NCBI RefSeq assembly: GCF_032341995.1 | Contig: NZ_CP135439.1 | Span: 1,178,001 to 1,242,000, forward strand | Direction: 5' to 3' | DNA: 64,000 nt | DNA from: Domibacillus sp. DTU_2020_1001157_1_SI_ALB_TIR_016 | GTDB taxonomy: Bacteria > Bacillota > Bacilli > Bacillales > Domibacillaceae | Shown here: positions 7,810-16,807 of the stretch, piece after piece | Numbering within the stretch: position 1 is the stretch's first letter | How the letters are laid out: each line of letters opens with the position of its first letter | Notes under the pieces: generated by a model | What the model saw: the letters and a program-made list of their open reading frames with translations, nothing else | Databases searched by the model: none | What the model was told of the DNA's origin: nothing | Program-made: the position numbers and the translations under genes

Positions 7810-9396
7810 ATGAAAAAAATGCCACAGGCGGTCATTATCGGCTCCGGGATTGCGGCGCTGCAGGCCGCTAGACATTTAGCGCTGCATATGAATGTGATTG
7901 TTATCACAAAGACGACGATTCGGCAAAGCAACTCTTACTATGCGCAAGGCGGTATTGCAGCCGTTTTGTCTTTATCTGATACAAATGAATCTCACATACA
8001 AGATACTCTCGCGGCGGGTGAATACCATCACAATCAAGAAGCAGTCAGAGAGCTGGTTGTAAAAGGAGCTCGTGAAGTAAACAGCTTATTGAGGGAAGGG
8101 TTCCCGGCCGATCGGCAAGCAGATGGAAGTCTTTCATTCGGTTTAGAAGGAGCACACAGCGCAAGCCGGATTATTCATGCGGGCGGCGATGCAACCGGGA
8201 AGTGGACAATTGAGCATTTAATCGCACACCTGCCGGAGCAGGTCACGATCCGTGAAGGAGAAATGGCGATTGAACTCATTGTTCATGATGGTATCTGCAC
8301 GGGTGTTAAAACAAAATCAAGTCAAGGGGATTTGTATCACTATGATGCAGACCATATTGTGCTGGCAACGGGCGGGGCCGGAGCTCTTTATTCGTTTACC
8401 TCTAACCAGGAGACGATTACGGGTGACGGGATTGCTTTGGCCTGCCGGGCTGGAGCCGCAGTAACCGATATGGAATTTATGCAATTTCACCCGACTCTTT
8501 TATTTATAAATGGCGAAACGAAAGGACTCGTTTCAGAAGCGGTCAGGGGAGCGGGAGCTGTACTGGTCGATGAGCAGGGCCGCAAAATAATGAAGGATAT
8601 ACATCCGCTCGAAGATTTAGCACCCCGTCATGTGACAGCTTTTGAGATTTACAAAGCCCGGCAGCAGGGAAGAGATGTTTTTTTGGATATCTCGATGATC
8701 AAACAGTTTGACCGCCGCTTCCCATCTATTGCCGCATTATGCCGCCGGAACGGCATAGACGTTACAAAAGGACGCATCCCTGTTGCGCCCGGAAGCCACT
8801 TTTTAATGGGCGGCGTAAAAACAGACACATGCGGCCGTACAAGCGTAAAAGGGCTGTATGCAATTGGAGAAACAGCCTGTACAGGTGTGCATGGGGCAAA
8901 TCGTTTAGCAAGCAATTCTCTCCTTGAAGGCCTCGCCTTTGGAAAACGTTTTGTTGAAGCGGTGCTTCACGACGACGAAGAGAAAAGAAGTGTTTATGAA
9001 CCGGAGCCGGTGATGCCGGCTTCCCCTCCGCCGCTTTTACAAAAAGAAGAGCTTCAGGCGGCTATGATGGAGGGAGCCGGTATTATCCGGACAAAGAAAA
9101 CGCTTCAAGAACTCGAAGACTGCTTAAAGCAGGCAGGAACACAAAAAGGGGATATCAGCGGCTGGCCGATCGAGAAAATCGAGCGTTTCTTTATGCATAT
9201 AACTGCTTATTTGATTGTTTCCGCCGCGTTAAAACGTACTGAGTCACGCGGCGCTCATATTCGGGCTGATTACCCGGAAAAAAATGAGCAATGGGCAAAA
9301 ACATGGATTACCTTTCAAAATAAATGGCTGTATACAAGGAGTGAAGAACATGAATGGCATGAAACTGGACGATATGCTGAAAGCTTTTTTTATTGA
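7810..9396 (+). CDS. nadB: L-aspartate oxidase
   Basis: NadB oxidises L-aspartate to iminoaspartate, the first step of de novo NAD synthesis, using FAD. The 528-residue protein begins with a dinucleotide-binding GSGIAALQAA (residues 11-20) and contains QSNSYYAQGGIAAV. It carries the succinate-dehydrogenase-type flavoprotein signatures LAPRHVTAFEI and HFLMGGVKTDTCGRTSVKGLYAIGE. It is the first gene of nadBCA and overlaps nadC by 47 bases. Control by NiaR is inferred from the upstream operator. Confidence 0.97.
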   Translation: MKKMPQAVIIGSGIAALQAARHLALHMNVIVITKTTIRQSNSYYAQGGIAAVLSLSDTNESHIQDTLAAGEYHHNQEAVRELVVKGAREVNSLLREGFPADRQADGSLSFGLEGAHSASRIIHAGGDATGKWTIEHLIAHLPEQVTIREGEMAIELIVHDGICTGVKTKSSQGDLYHYDADHIVLATGGAGALYSFTSNQETITGDGIALACRAGAAVTDMEFMQFHPTLLFINGETKGLVSEAVRGAGAVLVDEQGRKIMKDIHPLEDLAPRHVTAFEIYKARQQGRDVFLDISMIKQFDRRFPSIAALCRRNGIDVTKGRIPVAPGSHFLMGGVKTDTCGRTSVKGLYAIGETACTGVHGANRLASNSLLEGLAFGKRFVEAVLHDDEEKRSVYEPEPVMPASPPPLLQKEELQAAMMEGAGIIRTKKTLQELEDCLKQAGTQKGDISGWPIEKIERFFMHITAYLIVSAALKRTESRGAHIRADYPEKNEQWAKTWITFQNKWLYTRSEEHEWHETGRYAESFFY

Positions 9397-10210
9397 GGAT
9401 ATAGGAGATCGCGACCTGACAGGGGAGAGCATTTTTAGTGAACATGAAGCAGGGACGTTTTCTTTTTGGGCAAAAGAAGCCGGTATTTTTTGCGGAAGAG
9501 CTGTGATTGAACGGGGGTTCCGGCTCGTAGACGAAACCATTTCAACAAGTGTACTGAAACAAGACGGCGACCAGGTGAAAAAAGGAGAATGCCTTGCAAG
9601 AATTACAGGGCCGTATCGATCGCTTTTAGCAGGAGAGCGGGTCATTTTAAATTTGGTTCAGCGAATGAGCGGGATTGCCACAGCCGCAGCAGCCGCGGTA
9701 AAAGAAACAGAAGGAACAAGGGCGAGAATATGTGATACAAGAAAAACAGTTCCCGGCCTTCGTATGCTTGAAAAGTATGCAGTTCGGACAGGCGGTGCAT
9801 TCAATCACCGCAATGGGCTTTATGATGCCATTATGCTGAAAGATAACCATATTGCATTTGCAGGCGGAATTAAGCAGGCTGTTACAAAAGCGAAGCAGTC
9901 ATGCGGACATACCATCAAAATTGAAGTGGAAATTGAATCGGAAGAACAGCTCAAAGAAGCTGTACAGGCAGGCGCGGATATTATTATGTTTGATAACTGC
10001 ACGCCGGCCCAGATCGAAGCATGGCTGCCTCTTGTACCGGCGCATATTGAAACAGAAGCATCAGGAGGCATTGAGCTTGAAACAATCCGTGACTACGCGT
10101 TAACGGGAATCGGATGGATTTCGCTTGGCGCATTAACACATTCCGTTCAAGCACTTGATATTAGCGCAAAAGTAGAAATGAAAGGAGAGGTTTTACATGG
10201 CATTAACTGA
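9350..10210 (+). CDS. nadC: Nicotinate-nucleotide pyrophosphorylase (quinolinate phosphoribosyltransferase)
   Basis: NadC converts quinolinate and PRPP to nicotinate mononucleotide. The 286-residue product has an N-terminal open sandwich and a C-terminal barrel. The phosphoribosyl-binding motif [23 protein letters not shown] is followed by [27 protein letters not shown] and a TEASGGI-type phosphate-binding loop. The ATG at 9350 follows aaggagtgaagaac. In-frame upstream codons lie within nadB and lack a ribosome-binding site. It overlaps nadA by 14 bases. Confidence 0.96.
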   Translation: MNGMKLDDMLKAFFIEDIGDRDLTGESIFSEHEAGTFSFWAKEAGIFCGRAVIERGFRLVDETISTSVLKQDGDQVKKGECLARITGPYRSLLAGERVILNLVQRMSGIATAAAAAVKETEGTRARICDTRKTVPGLRMLEKYAVRTGGAFNHRNGLYDAIMLKDNHIAFAGGIKQAVTKAKQSCGHTIKIEVEIESEEQLKEAVQAGADIIMFDNCTPAQIEAWLPLVPAHIETEASGGIELETIRDYALTGIGWISLGALTHSVQALDISAKVEMKGEVLHGIN

Positions 10211-11297
10211 ACTGGTTAAAGGGATGCTGCCGGATCGGTATCGGCAAATGGCGCAGGAAGATATGGAAGCACGGGTGCGGGAAATTAAAAAGGAAATGGG
10301 CAAATCGTTATTTATTCCTGGCCACCATTATCAAAAAGATGAAGTCATTCAATTCGCAGATGCAGTAGGAGATTCTCTTCAACTTGCACAGGTCTCAGCA
10401 GCGAACCGTGAAGCAGAACATATTGTATTTTGTGGCGTTCATTTTATGGCGGAAACAGCCGACATTTTAACAAGTGAAAAACAAACGGTTTACCTGCCGG
10501 ATATGCGTGCAGGATGCTCCATGGCGGATATGGCTGATATTTACCAGACAGAGCGCGCGTGGACAGCCCTTCAGGCGTTGTTCGGTGACACGATGATTCC
10601 TCTGACTTATGTCAATTCAACCGCAGCGATAAAAGCTTTTACCGGACGCAATGGCGGGTCATGTGTCACTTCATCCAATGCAAGGTCAATGGTAGAATGG
10701 GCGTTTACGGAAAAGCCGCGTATTTTGTTTTTGCCGGATCAGCACCTTGGGCGAAATACAGCTTTTGATATTGGTGTGCCGCTTGAAGAAATGGCGGTCT
10801 GGAACCCGATTACTGATACATTGGAATATGAAGGAGATATAGAAAAAGTCCGGGTTATTTTATGGAAGGGACACTGCTCGGTTCACGAAAATTTCACGGT
10901 CGCTAATATTGAAGAACTGCGCCGCACACGGCCGGACATGAAGATTATCGTTCATCCGGAATGCCGTAGAGAAGTAGTGGCGCTGGCAGATGATAACGGC
11001 TCCACAAAGTATATTATCGATGTGATTGAGCAGGCAGAGCCAGGTACAGCCTGGGCTATTGGAACAGAAATGAACCTTGTTAAACGGATTATGGCGCAGC
11101 ATCCGGACAAAGAAATCGTCTCGTTAAATCCGAATATGTGTCCGTGCCTTACTATGAATCGGATCGATCTGCCACACCTGCTTTGGTCACTGGAAACCAT
11201 TGCAGAAGGAAAGAGCGGAAACATTATTCGAGTGGATGCACGCACGGCCCAAGAAGCCAAATGGTCGCTTGACCGTATGCTGGCACGAGCATACTGA
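10197..11297 (+). CDS. nadA: Quinolinate synthase
   Basis: NadA condenses iminoaspartate with dihydroxyacetone phosphate to give quinolinate and needs an oxygen-sensitive 4Fe-4S cluster. Its three cluster cysteines are visible in the expected contexts: Cys107 in RAGCSMADM, one in HPECRREV and one in NMCPCLTM. The N-terminal [14 protein letters not shown] is the substrate-binding signature. The 366-residue length is normal. It is the last nad gene, followed within 30 bases by an independent sporulation-type promoter for safA. Confidence 0.97.
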   Translation: MALTELVKGMLPDRYRQMAQEDMEARVREIKKEMGKSLFIPGHHYQKDEVIQFADAVGDSLQLAQVSAANREAEHIVFCGVHFMAETADILTSEKQTVYLPDMRAGCSMADMADIYQTERAWTALQALFGDTMIPLTYVNSTAAIKAFTGRNGGSCVTSSNARSMVEWAFTEKPRILFLPDQHLGRNTAFDIGVPLEEMAVWNPITDTLEYEGDIEKVRVILWKGHCSVHENFTVANIEELRRTRPDMKIIVHPECRREVVALADDNGSTKYIIDVIEQAEPGTAWAIGTEMNLVKRIMAQHPDKEIVSLNPNMCPCLTMNRIDLPHLLWSLETIAEGKSGNIIRVDARTAQEAKWSLDRMLARAY

Positions 11298-11304
11298 TTT
11301 TTCG

Positions 11305-11332
11305 CACACCGGCCTACCGGGCGCATACAATA
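11305..11332 (+). promoter_or_regulatory. Probable mother-cell (sigma-E/sigma-K) promoter of safA
   Basis: CATACAATA at 11324-11332 fits the sigma-K -10 consensus CATANNNTA exactly and also fits the sigma-E type (CATACAnT). An ACACC at about 11306-11310 could be the sigma-K -35 (AC). No vegetative promoter is visible. B. subtilis safA is transcribed in the mother cell. Confidence 0.6.
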
Positions 11333-11361
11333 TGGGAGAATGATCATTGAGGAGGGACACA

Positions 11362-12036
11362 ATGAAGATCCATATTGTGCAGCGCGGTGATACGCTATGG
11401 TCGATTGCCGAGAAACATGGAGTGACGTTTGAAGAAGTACAAAAACTAAATGCCCATTTGGCCAATCCGGATATGATCGTTCCGGGTATGAAAATTAAAT
11501 TGCCCGATACGGCTGTAATAATGGAAAAAAGCCATCCATATGCAAACAACAAGCCATTTGCATACCCACCTTTAATGGAAGAAACAATAGGAATGGAAGA
11601 AGCAAAGGGAATGGAAGAAACAAAAGGAATGGAAGAAGTAAAGGGAATCGAAGAAGACATGAAATCTGAACCCGAACTGACCATGCCGGAAGAATGGATG
11701 ACAGAGCCGGTACCGGCACCAACGGCAGAATCTGTACCAACGCCAGCACCAACACCATCGATGCCGTCTGTGCCGCCGATACAGCCTATGCCATCGATGC
11801 CATCTGTACCGCAGGTGCCATCCATGCCATCCGCACCGCCACAGCTTGAACATGAGATGATGATGCCTTGTCCGCCAATGCCATGTTACTTTGTGCCGGT
11901 GCCTTGCCCAGTGCCGTATATGCACCAGCCTTACGGGTTGATGCCAGAGATGGAAGATGAGGAAGAACAAGAGCATCATGATAACATGCATTATCCGGAA
12001 ATGATGATGCCAAAATGCCCATACTGTCATCGTTGA
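11362..12036 (+). CDS. safA: SafA-like spore morphogenetic protein with LysM domain
   Basis: A single LysM domain (residues 1-47, MKIHIVQRGDTLWSIAEKHGVTFEEVQKLN to IKLP) can bind peptidoglycan of the spore cortex. It is followed by a low-complexity region: a MEEXXG hexapeptide repeat (about 72-101), a Pro/Met/Ser/Val-rich stretch with PSMPSVP repeats, and a Met/His/Cys-rich tail ending PKCPYCHR. SafA organises inner-coat assembly at the cortex-coat interface. Position right after nadA matches B. subtilis, although this 224-residue protein is much shorter than the 387-residue B. subtilis one. The ATG at 11362 follows gaggaggg; a TTG 15 bases earlier overlaps that site. Confidence 0.88.
   Translation: MKIHIVQRGDTLWSIAEKHGVTFEEVQKLNAHLANPDMIVPGMKIKLPDTAVIMEKSHPYANNKPFAYPPLMEETIGMEEAKGMEETKGMEEVKGIEEDMKSEPELTMPEEWMTEPVPAPTAESVPTPAPTPSMPSVPPIQPMPSMPSVPQVPSMPSAPPQLEHEMMMPCPPMPCYFVPVPCPVPYMHQPYGLMPEMEDEEEQEHHDNMHYPEMMMPKCPYCHR
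11575..11664 (+). repeat. Five tandem 18-bp units in safA encoding MEEXXG hexapeptides
   Basis: Four near-identical 18-base units (ATGGAAGAA + 9 bases ending in GGA) and a fifth diverged one encode MEETIG, MEEAKG, MEETKG, MEEVKG and IEEDMK. Such in-frame repeats can gain or lose units between strains without breaking the frame. Confidence 0.85.
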
Positions 12037-12039
12037 CTG

Positions 12040-12071
12040 AAAAGGCGTGCGCTTTCGCACGTCTTTTTTTG
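12040..12071 (+). terminator. Terminator after safA
   Basis: GGCGTGCG / CGCACGTC hairpin (one G-T pair) with a small loop, followed by seven T. Confidence 0.85.
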
Positions 12072-12194
12072 TATGGATGGAAAATAGTATATCTTTGTAT
12101 ATTCACATAATTTTCAGATAAAATAGTACGGAAAATGCCCGCTTTTTTCATAAATCAGTCACAAATAATCAAAACATGAATGTTTTTGAGAAAT

Positions 12195-12238
12195 AATGAT
12201 TGAAAATGATTGTTTTTGTATGAAAGCGGTTATATAAT
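12195..12238 (+). promoter_or_regulatory. fru operon promoter with candidate FruR and CcpA (cre) sites
   Basis: TTGTTT (12210-12215), a 17-base spacer and TATAAT (12233-12238) form the promoter. TGAAAGCGGTTATA (12221-12234), between the two boxes, matches the cre consensus TGWAANCGNTNWCA at 13 of 14 positions. Two direct AATGATTG copies (12195-12202 and 12205-12212), exactly 10 bases apart, overlap the -35 and are candidates for FruR binding. The cre identification is by pattern; the FruR sites are inference. Confidence 0.72.
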
Positions 12239-12271
12239 GAAAGTAACAAAAACAAAGGAGGGATGCAGCCA

Positions 12272-13024
12272 GTGCTGACAGAAGAACGCCACGCCACGAT
12301 TTTAAATCTTTTAAAAGAAAAAGAAGTGGTTAAGATTCAAGAACTAACAGAAGCAACAAGGGCGTCAGAATCTACTATCCGCCGCGATTTGACGGATCTG
12401 GAAGAATCAGGACTCCTTAGGCGGGTTCACGGCGGCGCTGCAAAAGTATCCAGGAAACGTATTGAACCAACGATGGGTGAAAAAAGTAATCGTTTCTCAG
12501 AAGAAAAGCGTGCGGCCGGACGCCTGGCTGCATCCCTTATTGAAGACAATGACTGCGTGTTTATTGATGCGGGAACAACAACACTGGCTCTTATTCCATA
12601 TATTCAAGCGAAAAATATTGTCGCCGTCACGAGCGGTTTTGATCATTTGCGTCTCTTAGCTGAACAGGGAATTGAAGCGTACGGAACCGGCGGCCGGTTA
12701 AAGAAGTCTACGGAAGCTTTAACGGGAACAGGAGCGGTACACGGCCTTCAGCAATATTGGTTTGACAAAGCATTTCTTGGTGTAAACGGGATTCATTTAA
12801 AAGCAGGGTATACTACACCGGATCCGGAAGAAGCAGCTGTGAAAACAGAGGCAATAAAGCGTGCACAGCAGCCGTTTATTTTAGCGGATGCGTCGAAGTT
12901 TCAGGAAAGCACGTTTGCTCATATTGCTAATCTTGAAGACGCAGTCATAATTACGGGCAAAATCCCGGAGAAAACAAGACGGATGTTCGAGAAAGTAACG
13001 GACATCAAGGAGGCACTATCATGA
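12272..13024 (+). CDS. fruR: Fructose operon repressor FruR (DeoR family)
   Basis: This DeoR-type regulator of 250 residues has an N-terminal helix-turn-helix (ERHATILNLLKEKEVVKIQELTEATRASESTIRRDLTDLEESGLLRRVHGGA) and a C-terminal sugar-phosphate sensor domain (FIDAGTTTLALIPYI). It should repress the operon until fructose-1-phosphate accumulates. I chose GTG 12272, giving MLTEERH as in B. subtilis FruR (MLTPERH). The ATG at 12263 touches the ribosome-binding site aaaggaggg with no spacing. Its stop overlaps the fruK start by 4 bases. Confidence 0.95.
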   Translation: MLTEERHATILNLLKEKEVVKIQELTEATRASESTIRRDLTDLEESGLLRRVHGGAAKVSRKRIEPTMGEKSNRFSEEKRAAGRLAASLIEDNDCVFIDAGTTTLALIPYIQAKNIVAVTSGFDHLRLLAEQGIEAYGTGGRLKKSTEALTGTGAVHGLQQYWFDKAFLGVNGIHLKAGYTTPDPEEAAVKTEAIKRAQQPFILADASKFQESTFAHIANLEDAVIITGKIPEKTRRMFEKVTDIKEALS

Positions 13025-13950
13025 TTTACACATGCACACTAAACCCGGCCATTGATTACGTAATACGGGTCGATCAATTTCAAGCAGGCGGATTAAACCG
13101 CTCTGAAAGCGCCGATATGTATGCCGGAGGAAAAGGAATTAACGTATCGCGTGTTCTGAAGCGCCTTGAAAGCGACACGTGCGCGATTGGTTTTGCAGGA
13201 GGATTCACCGGAGAGTTTATCAAAAGCGAACTGGATCGCGAAGGGGTATCTCACCGCTTTACACCTGTTGAAGGTGCCACACGTATTAATGTAAAGCTGA
13301 AATCAAACAGCGAAACAGAAATCAATGGTCCATCACCCCTTATTTCAGACGAGAATGCGAAGCAGCTGGTTCAGCTAACGAGTGAATTAACGGATCGGGA
13401 CTGGCTTCACATCGGCGGAAGCGTACCGTCTTCACTGCCAGCAGACTATGCAGGAACATTAATTGATGCGGCAAGAGCAAAAGGGGCGCGGGTTGTCGTT
13501 GATACAAGCGGCGCAGCTCTTAAAGCACTTCTTCCATACAAGCCGTTTTTCGTGAAACCAAACCATCATGAGCTTGGTGAATTGTTCGATACAAAAGTAG
13601 AAACAAAAGAACAAGCCGCTTCTATTGCGAAAAAACTCGTAGATGAAGGCGCTCAAAACGTGATCGTTTCCATGGGCGGCGATGGTGCTGTTCTTGTTCA
13701 TAAAGAAGCCGTTTATTTCGCTTCTTCACCAAAAGGCACAGTGAAAAACACAGTCGGATCCGGTGACTCCATGGTAGCAGCATTCATGGCTAAAATCGAT
13801 GCGGGTCTAGCGCCGCATGAAGCGTTCCGCTGGGCGGTAGCAGCAGGAAGCGCAACAGCGTTTTCGGATGATCTGTGCACAAAAGAGGAAGTAGAAGACG
13901 TGTACAGCCGTGTGACGATTGTAGAAGCAGAACAGGAGGGATTAGTATGA
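13021..13950 (+). CDS. fruK: 1-Phosphofructokinase
   Basis: FruK phosphorylates fructose-1-phosphate, made by the PTS, to fructose-1,6-bisphosphate. It is a 309-residue PfkB-family kinase with CTLNPAIDYVIRVD at the start, the GGKGINVSRVLKRL sugar-binding motif and the C-terminal TVGSGDSMVAAFMAKID motif holding the catalytic Asp. It is coupled to fruR (ATGA overlap) and to fruA, whose ATG overlaps its stop codon. Confidence 0.96.
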   Translation: MIYTCTLNPAIDYVIRVDQFQAGGLNRSESADMYAGGKGINVSRVLKRLESDTCAIGFAGGFTGEFIKSELDREGVSHRFTPVEGATRINVKLKSNSETEINGPSPLISDENAKQLVQLTSELTDRDWLHIGGSVPSSLPADYAGTLIDAARAKGARVVVDTSGAALKALLPYKPFFVKPNHHELGELFDTKVETKEQAASIAKKLVDEGAQNVIVSMGGDGAVLVHKEAVYFASSPKGTVKNTVGSGDSMVAAFMAKIDAGLAPHEAFRWAVAAGSATAFSDDLCTKEEVEDVYSRVTIVEAEQEGLV

Positions 13951-15821
13951 AAATTACAGACTTGCTGAAAAAAGACACAGTCATTATGGACTTGTCTGCA
14001 ACAGATAAAGCGTCTGTTATTGATGAATTGGTTGCGAAACTAGATCAAGCTGGCCGCTTAAACGACCGTGCTGCCTATAAAGAAGCCATTTTAGCCCGTG
14101 AAGCACAAAGCACAACAGGTGTTGGAGAAGGCATTGCCATTCCACACGCAAAAACAGCAGCGGTTAAAACACCGGCTATAGCATTTGGCCGTGCGAAAAA
14201 TGGAATTGATTATGAATCATTAGACGGACAGCCATCTACACTTTTCTTCATGATCGCGGCTCCAGATGGTGCAAACGAAGCGCACTTAGAGACCCTTTCA
14301 AGCTTATCCGGCTTTTTAATGGATCCTGGCTTCCGGGATGAGCTAATGAACGCCAAAAACAAAGACGAAATTATTCAAGCGTTTGACCTGCGTGAAAATG
14401 TAGAAGAAAAAGAAGAAACAGCTGCTCCTGCTGAGGCGGATGCACCGCTTGTACTGGCGGTAACAGCCTGCCCGACAGGGATTGCGCATACGTATATGGC
14501 AGCAGACTCACTAAAAGCAAAAGCGAAAGAAAAAGGCTTGAATTTTAAAGTGGAAACAAACGGTTCAAGCGGCGTGAAAAACGCGCTTACAGCCGATGAA
14601 ATTGCGAAAGCGTCAGCGATTATTGTCGCAGCGGACAAGCAGGTAGAAATGGAGCGCTTTAAAGGCAAGCATGTGATTCAAGTGCCGGTGGCACAAGGCA
14701 TTCGCAACCCGGATGGACTGCTTGACCGTGCCGTAAAACAAGATGCACCTGTATTCCAGGGCGGCGGTGGTGCTTCAGCATCTTCATCGAAAAGCGATTC
14801 TTCAGCTGGCAACGCATTCTACAAGCACTTAATGAGCGGTGTATCCGCAATGCTTCCACTTGTAGTCGGCGGCGGTATTTTAATCGCGATTTCATTTTTC
14901 TTTGGTATTAATGCAGTAAATCCTGATGATCCAACATACAATCCGTTTGCAAAAGCATTGATGGATATCGGCGGCGGCAGTGCATTTGCTCTTATGATTC
15001 CGATTCTTGCTGGATTCATTGCGATGAGTATTGCGGATCGTCCTGGTCTTGCTCCTGGTTTAGTTGGTGGTATGCTGGCTGCAAATGGCGGCTCTGGTTT
15101 CCTTGGTGGTTTAATCGCCGGTTTCCTTGCTGGTTATGCAGTTGTATTGTTGAAAAAAATCTTTGCTGGCCTTCCGCAGGCATTGGATGGCATTAAGCCA
15201 GTTCTGTTGTATCCGCTATTCGGTATCTTTATTACCGGTATGGCAATGGTTTATGTGATTAATGGTCCTGTAAGTGCCCTGAACCAATGGCTTGTAGATG
15301 TCCTTGGCGGAATGGGAACAAGCAACCTTGTTCTTCTTGGTGTGATTCTTGGCGGTATGATGGCTGTTGATATGGGTGGCCCGATTAACAAAGCCGCTTT
15401 CACATTCGGTATTGCGATGATTGATGCCGGCAACTTTGCACCACATGCGGCTGTTATGGCTGGCGGTATGGTTCCGCCGCTTGGTATCGCGTTTGCGACA
15501 ACATTCTTTAAAAATCGTTTTACTGTACAAGAACGCGATGCAGGTAAAACAAACTACATTATGGGTCTTTCTTTTATCACGGAAGGCGCGATTCCATTCG
15601 CTGCAAAAGATCCAGCACGCGTAATTCCAGCAGCAGTAGCCGGTTCAGCAGTAGCCGGTGCGCTGACCATGATTTTTGGTGTTAAATTGCCTGCACCACA
15701 CGGCGGAATCTTCGTTTTCCCTGTTGTACAAGGCAACCCGCTTCTTTACCTGGTAGCAGTCCTGGTAGGCGCAGCTGTAACAGCTCTCCTTCTTGCTGTT
15801 TTGAAAAAGCCAGTTAAATAA
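13947..15821 (+). CDS. fruA: PTS fructose transporter, EIIABC
   Basis: One 624-residue polypeptide carries all three fructose PTS domains. The EIIA domain has phospho-His67 in GEGIAIPHAKT. The EIIB domain has phospho-Cys175 in VTACPTGIAHTYMAADSL. The membrane EIIC domain runs from about residue 290 to the end, with many hydrophobic segments. It imports fructose as fructose-1-phosphate for FruK. The ATG at 13947 follows aggaggga and overlaps the fruK stop by 4 bases; a longer ORF starting at 13875 lies inside fruK. This operon is not at this locus in B. subtilis. Confidence 0.97.
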   Translation: MKITDLLKKDTVIMDLSATDKASVIDELVAKLDQAGRLNDRAAYKEAILAREAQSTTGVGEGIAIPHAKTAAVKTPAIAFGRAKNGIDYESLDGQPSTLFFMIAAPDGANEAHLETLSSLSGFLMDPGFRDELMNAKNKDEIIQAFDLRENVEEKEETAAPAEADAPLVLAVTACPTGIAHTYMAADSLKAKAKEKGLNFKVETNGSSGVKNALTADEIAKASAIIVAADKQVEMERFKGKHVIQVPVAQGIRNPDGLLDRAVKQDAPVFQGGGGASASSSKSDSSAGNAFYKHLMSGVSAMLPLVVGGGILIAISFFFGINAVNPDDPTYNPFAKALMDIGGGSAFALMIPILAGFIAMSIADRPGLAPGLVGGMLAANGGSGFLGGLIAGFLAGYAVVLLKKIFAGLPQALDGIKPVLLYPLFGIFITGMAMVYVINGPVSALNQWLVDVLGGMGTSNLVLLGVILGGMMAVDMGGPINKAAFTFGIAMIDAGNFAPHAAVMAGGMVPPLGIAFATTFFKNRFTVQERDAGKTNYIMGLSFITEGAIPFAAKDPARVIPAAVAGSAVAGALTMIFGVKLPAPHGGIFVFPVVQGNPLLYLVAVLVGAAVTALLLAVLKKPVK

Positions 15822-15828
15822 GAAACTT

Positions 15829-15861
15829 AGGCGGTTCAACCGAGGTTGAACCGCCTTTTTC
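15829..15861 (+). terminator. Terminator of the fru operon
   Basis: Perfect 13-base arms AGGCGGTTCAACC / GGTTGAACCGCCT followed by TTTTT. Confidence 0.92.
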
Positions 15862-15920
15862 TATGGAAAAAAGCCGGGGAAACGGATAGTATTAAAAGAA
15901 AAGAGAAACGGAGAGATAAA

Positions 15921-16727
15921 ATGGGAAACTTGCATGAAAAAAGAATTGCCATTACTGGCTCACGGAAAATGGCAGAAATGAGCATGATGGTTCAAAAAAA
16001 AGGCGGCACGGCTTACGAACGGCCACTTCAGGAAACAATAAAATGTAAGCCGGAGGATATGCAGGAAATTCTTGAAGCTGTGATCGCAAGCGGAACAGAT
16101 TGGAGTGTTTTTACAACAGGTGTCGGAACAGCGGCTCTTTTTGAAGCAGCTGCCTCGCTTGGCTTGAGTGAGCCGCTTCAAAAAGCGGTAGCGGCTTCCC
16201 GAATTGCAACACGCGGCTACAAAACTGTGCAGGAGTTAAAAAAACATGGGTTAGCTCCGGAAATTATTGATGGTGACGGCACAAACGCCGGACTGCTTGG
16301 GGCGCTTGAAGAAGTGGATTTAGCTGGACAGCGCGTGTTCTTACAGCTTCATGGAGAGCGGGTGCCGGCTCTTGAGCAGGGGTTTGCGGAAAAAGGAGCA
16401 GATTTAACATGCATTATGCCGTACGAAACGACGATCCCATATCCTGAAGTAGTTACGAAACTGGTCCATGAAATCATTGACGGTGAAATTGATGCTGTTT
16501 TATTTACGGCGACACCACAAGTGCGTGTTTTATTTAAAGAAGCGGAAAAACAAGGGCTGGCTGGGCAGCTGGCGCGATCCTTTAATGAAAAAGCGGTTGC
16601 CGGCTCGATTGGCAGGGTTACAACTGGAACGCTAAGCGAATATGGCGTCACACGGGTGGTAGCACCGGAGCATGAGCGAATGGGAGCACTTGTTGTGGCA
16701 GTTGATGAGTTTTTTAAAGGTGACTGA
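15921..16727 (+). CDS. HemD-like (uroporphyrinogen-III synthase fold) protein
   Basis: The 268-residue protein starts MGNLHEKRIAITGSRKM and shows two Rossmann-like alpha/beta halves, including VFTTGVGTAALFEAA, RIATRGYKTVQELKKHGL, GQRVFLQLHGERVPALEQGFAEKGA, VLFTATPQVRVLFKEA and AGSIGRVTTGTLSEYGV. This layout is that of HemD, which cyclises hydroxymethylbilane. It stands alone, away from hem genes, so it may be a paralogue with another role; the family has few invariant catalytic residues with which to decide. The ATG at 15921 follows ggagagat. It is bounded by the fru terminator, so it is not part of that operon. No close counterpart sits here in B. subtilis. Confidence 0.72.
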   Translation: MGNLHEKRIAITGSRKMAEMSMMVQKKGGTAYERPLQETIKCKPEDMQEILEAVIASGTDWSVFTTGVGTAALFEAAASLGLSEPLQKAVAASRIATRGYKTVQELKKHGLAPEIIDGDGTNAGLLGALEEVDLAGQRVFLQLHGERVPALEQGFAEKGADLTCIMPYETTIPYPEVVTKLVHEIIDGEIDAVLFTATPQVRVLFKEAEKQGLAGQLARSFNEKAVAGSIGRVTTGTLSEYGVTRVVAPEHERMGALVVAVDEFFKGD

Positions 16728-16807
16728 ATATTCAGGGAACAAATGTTTCTTTTTTAGCGCTGATATGATATGATACAATGAACAAGCGTATAAAAGGAGA
16801 CAGGAAT

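Noticed and set aside
7996..8020. Possible extra NiaR or other operator within nadB.
   Set aside because: No symmetric TGTCNAGACA-like element occurs there; the intergenic element at 7776-7791 is sufficient.
11187..12151. Long antisense frames opposite safA (121-212 codons), rich in Ser/Gly/His or Arg/Trp.
   Set aside because: They arise from the repetitive codon use of safA; composition is abnormal and no start signals fit.
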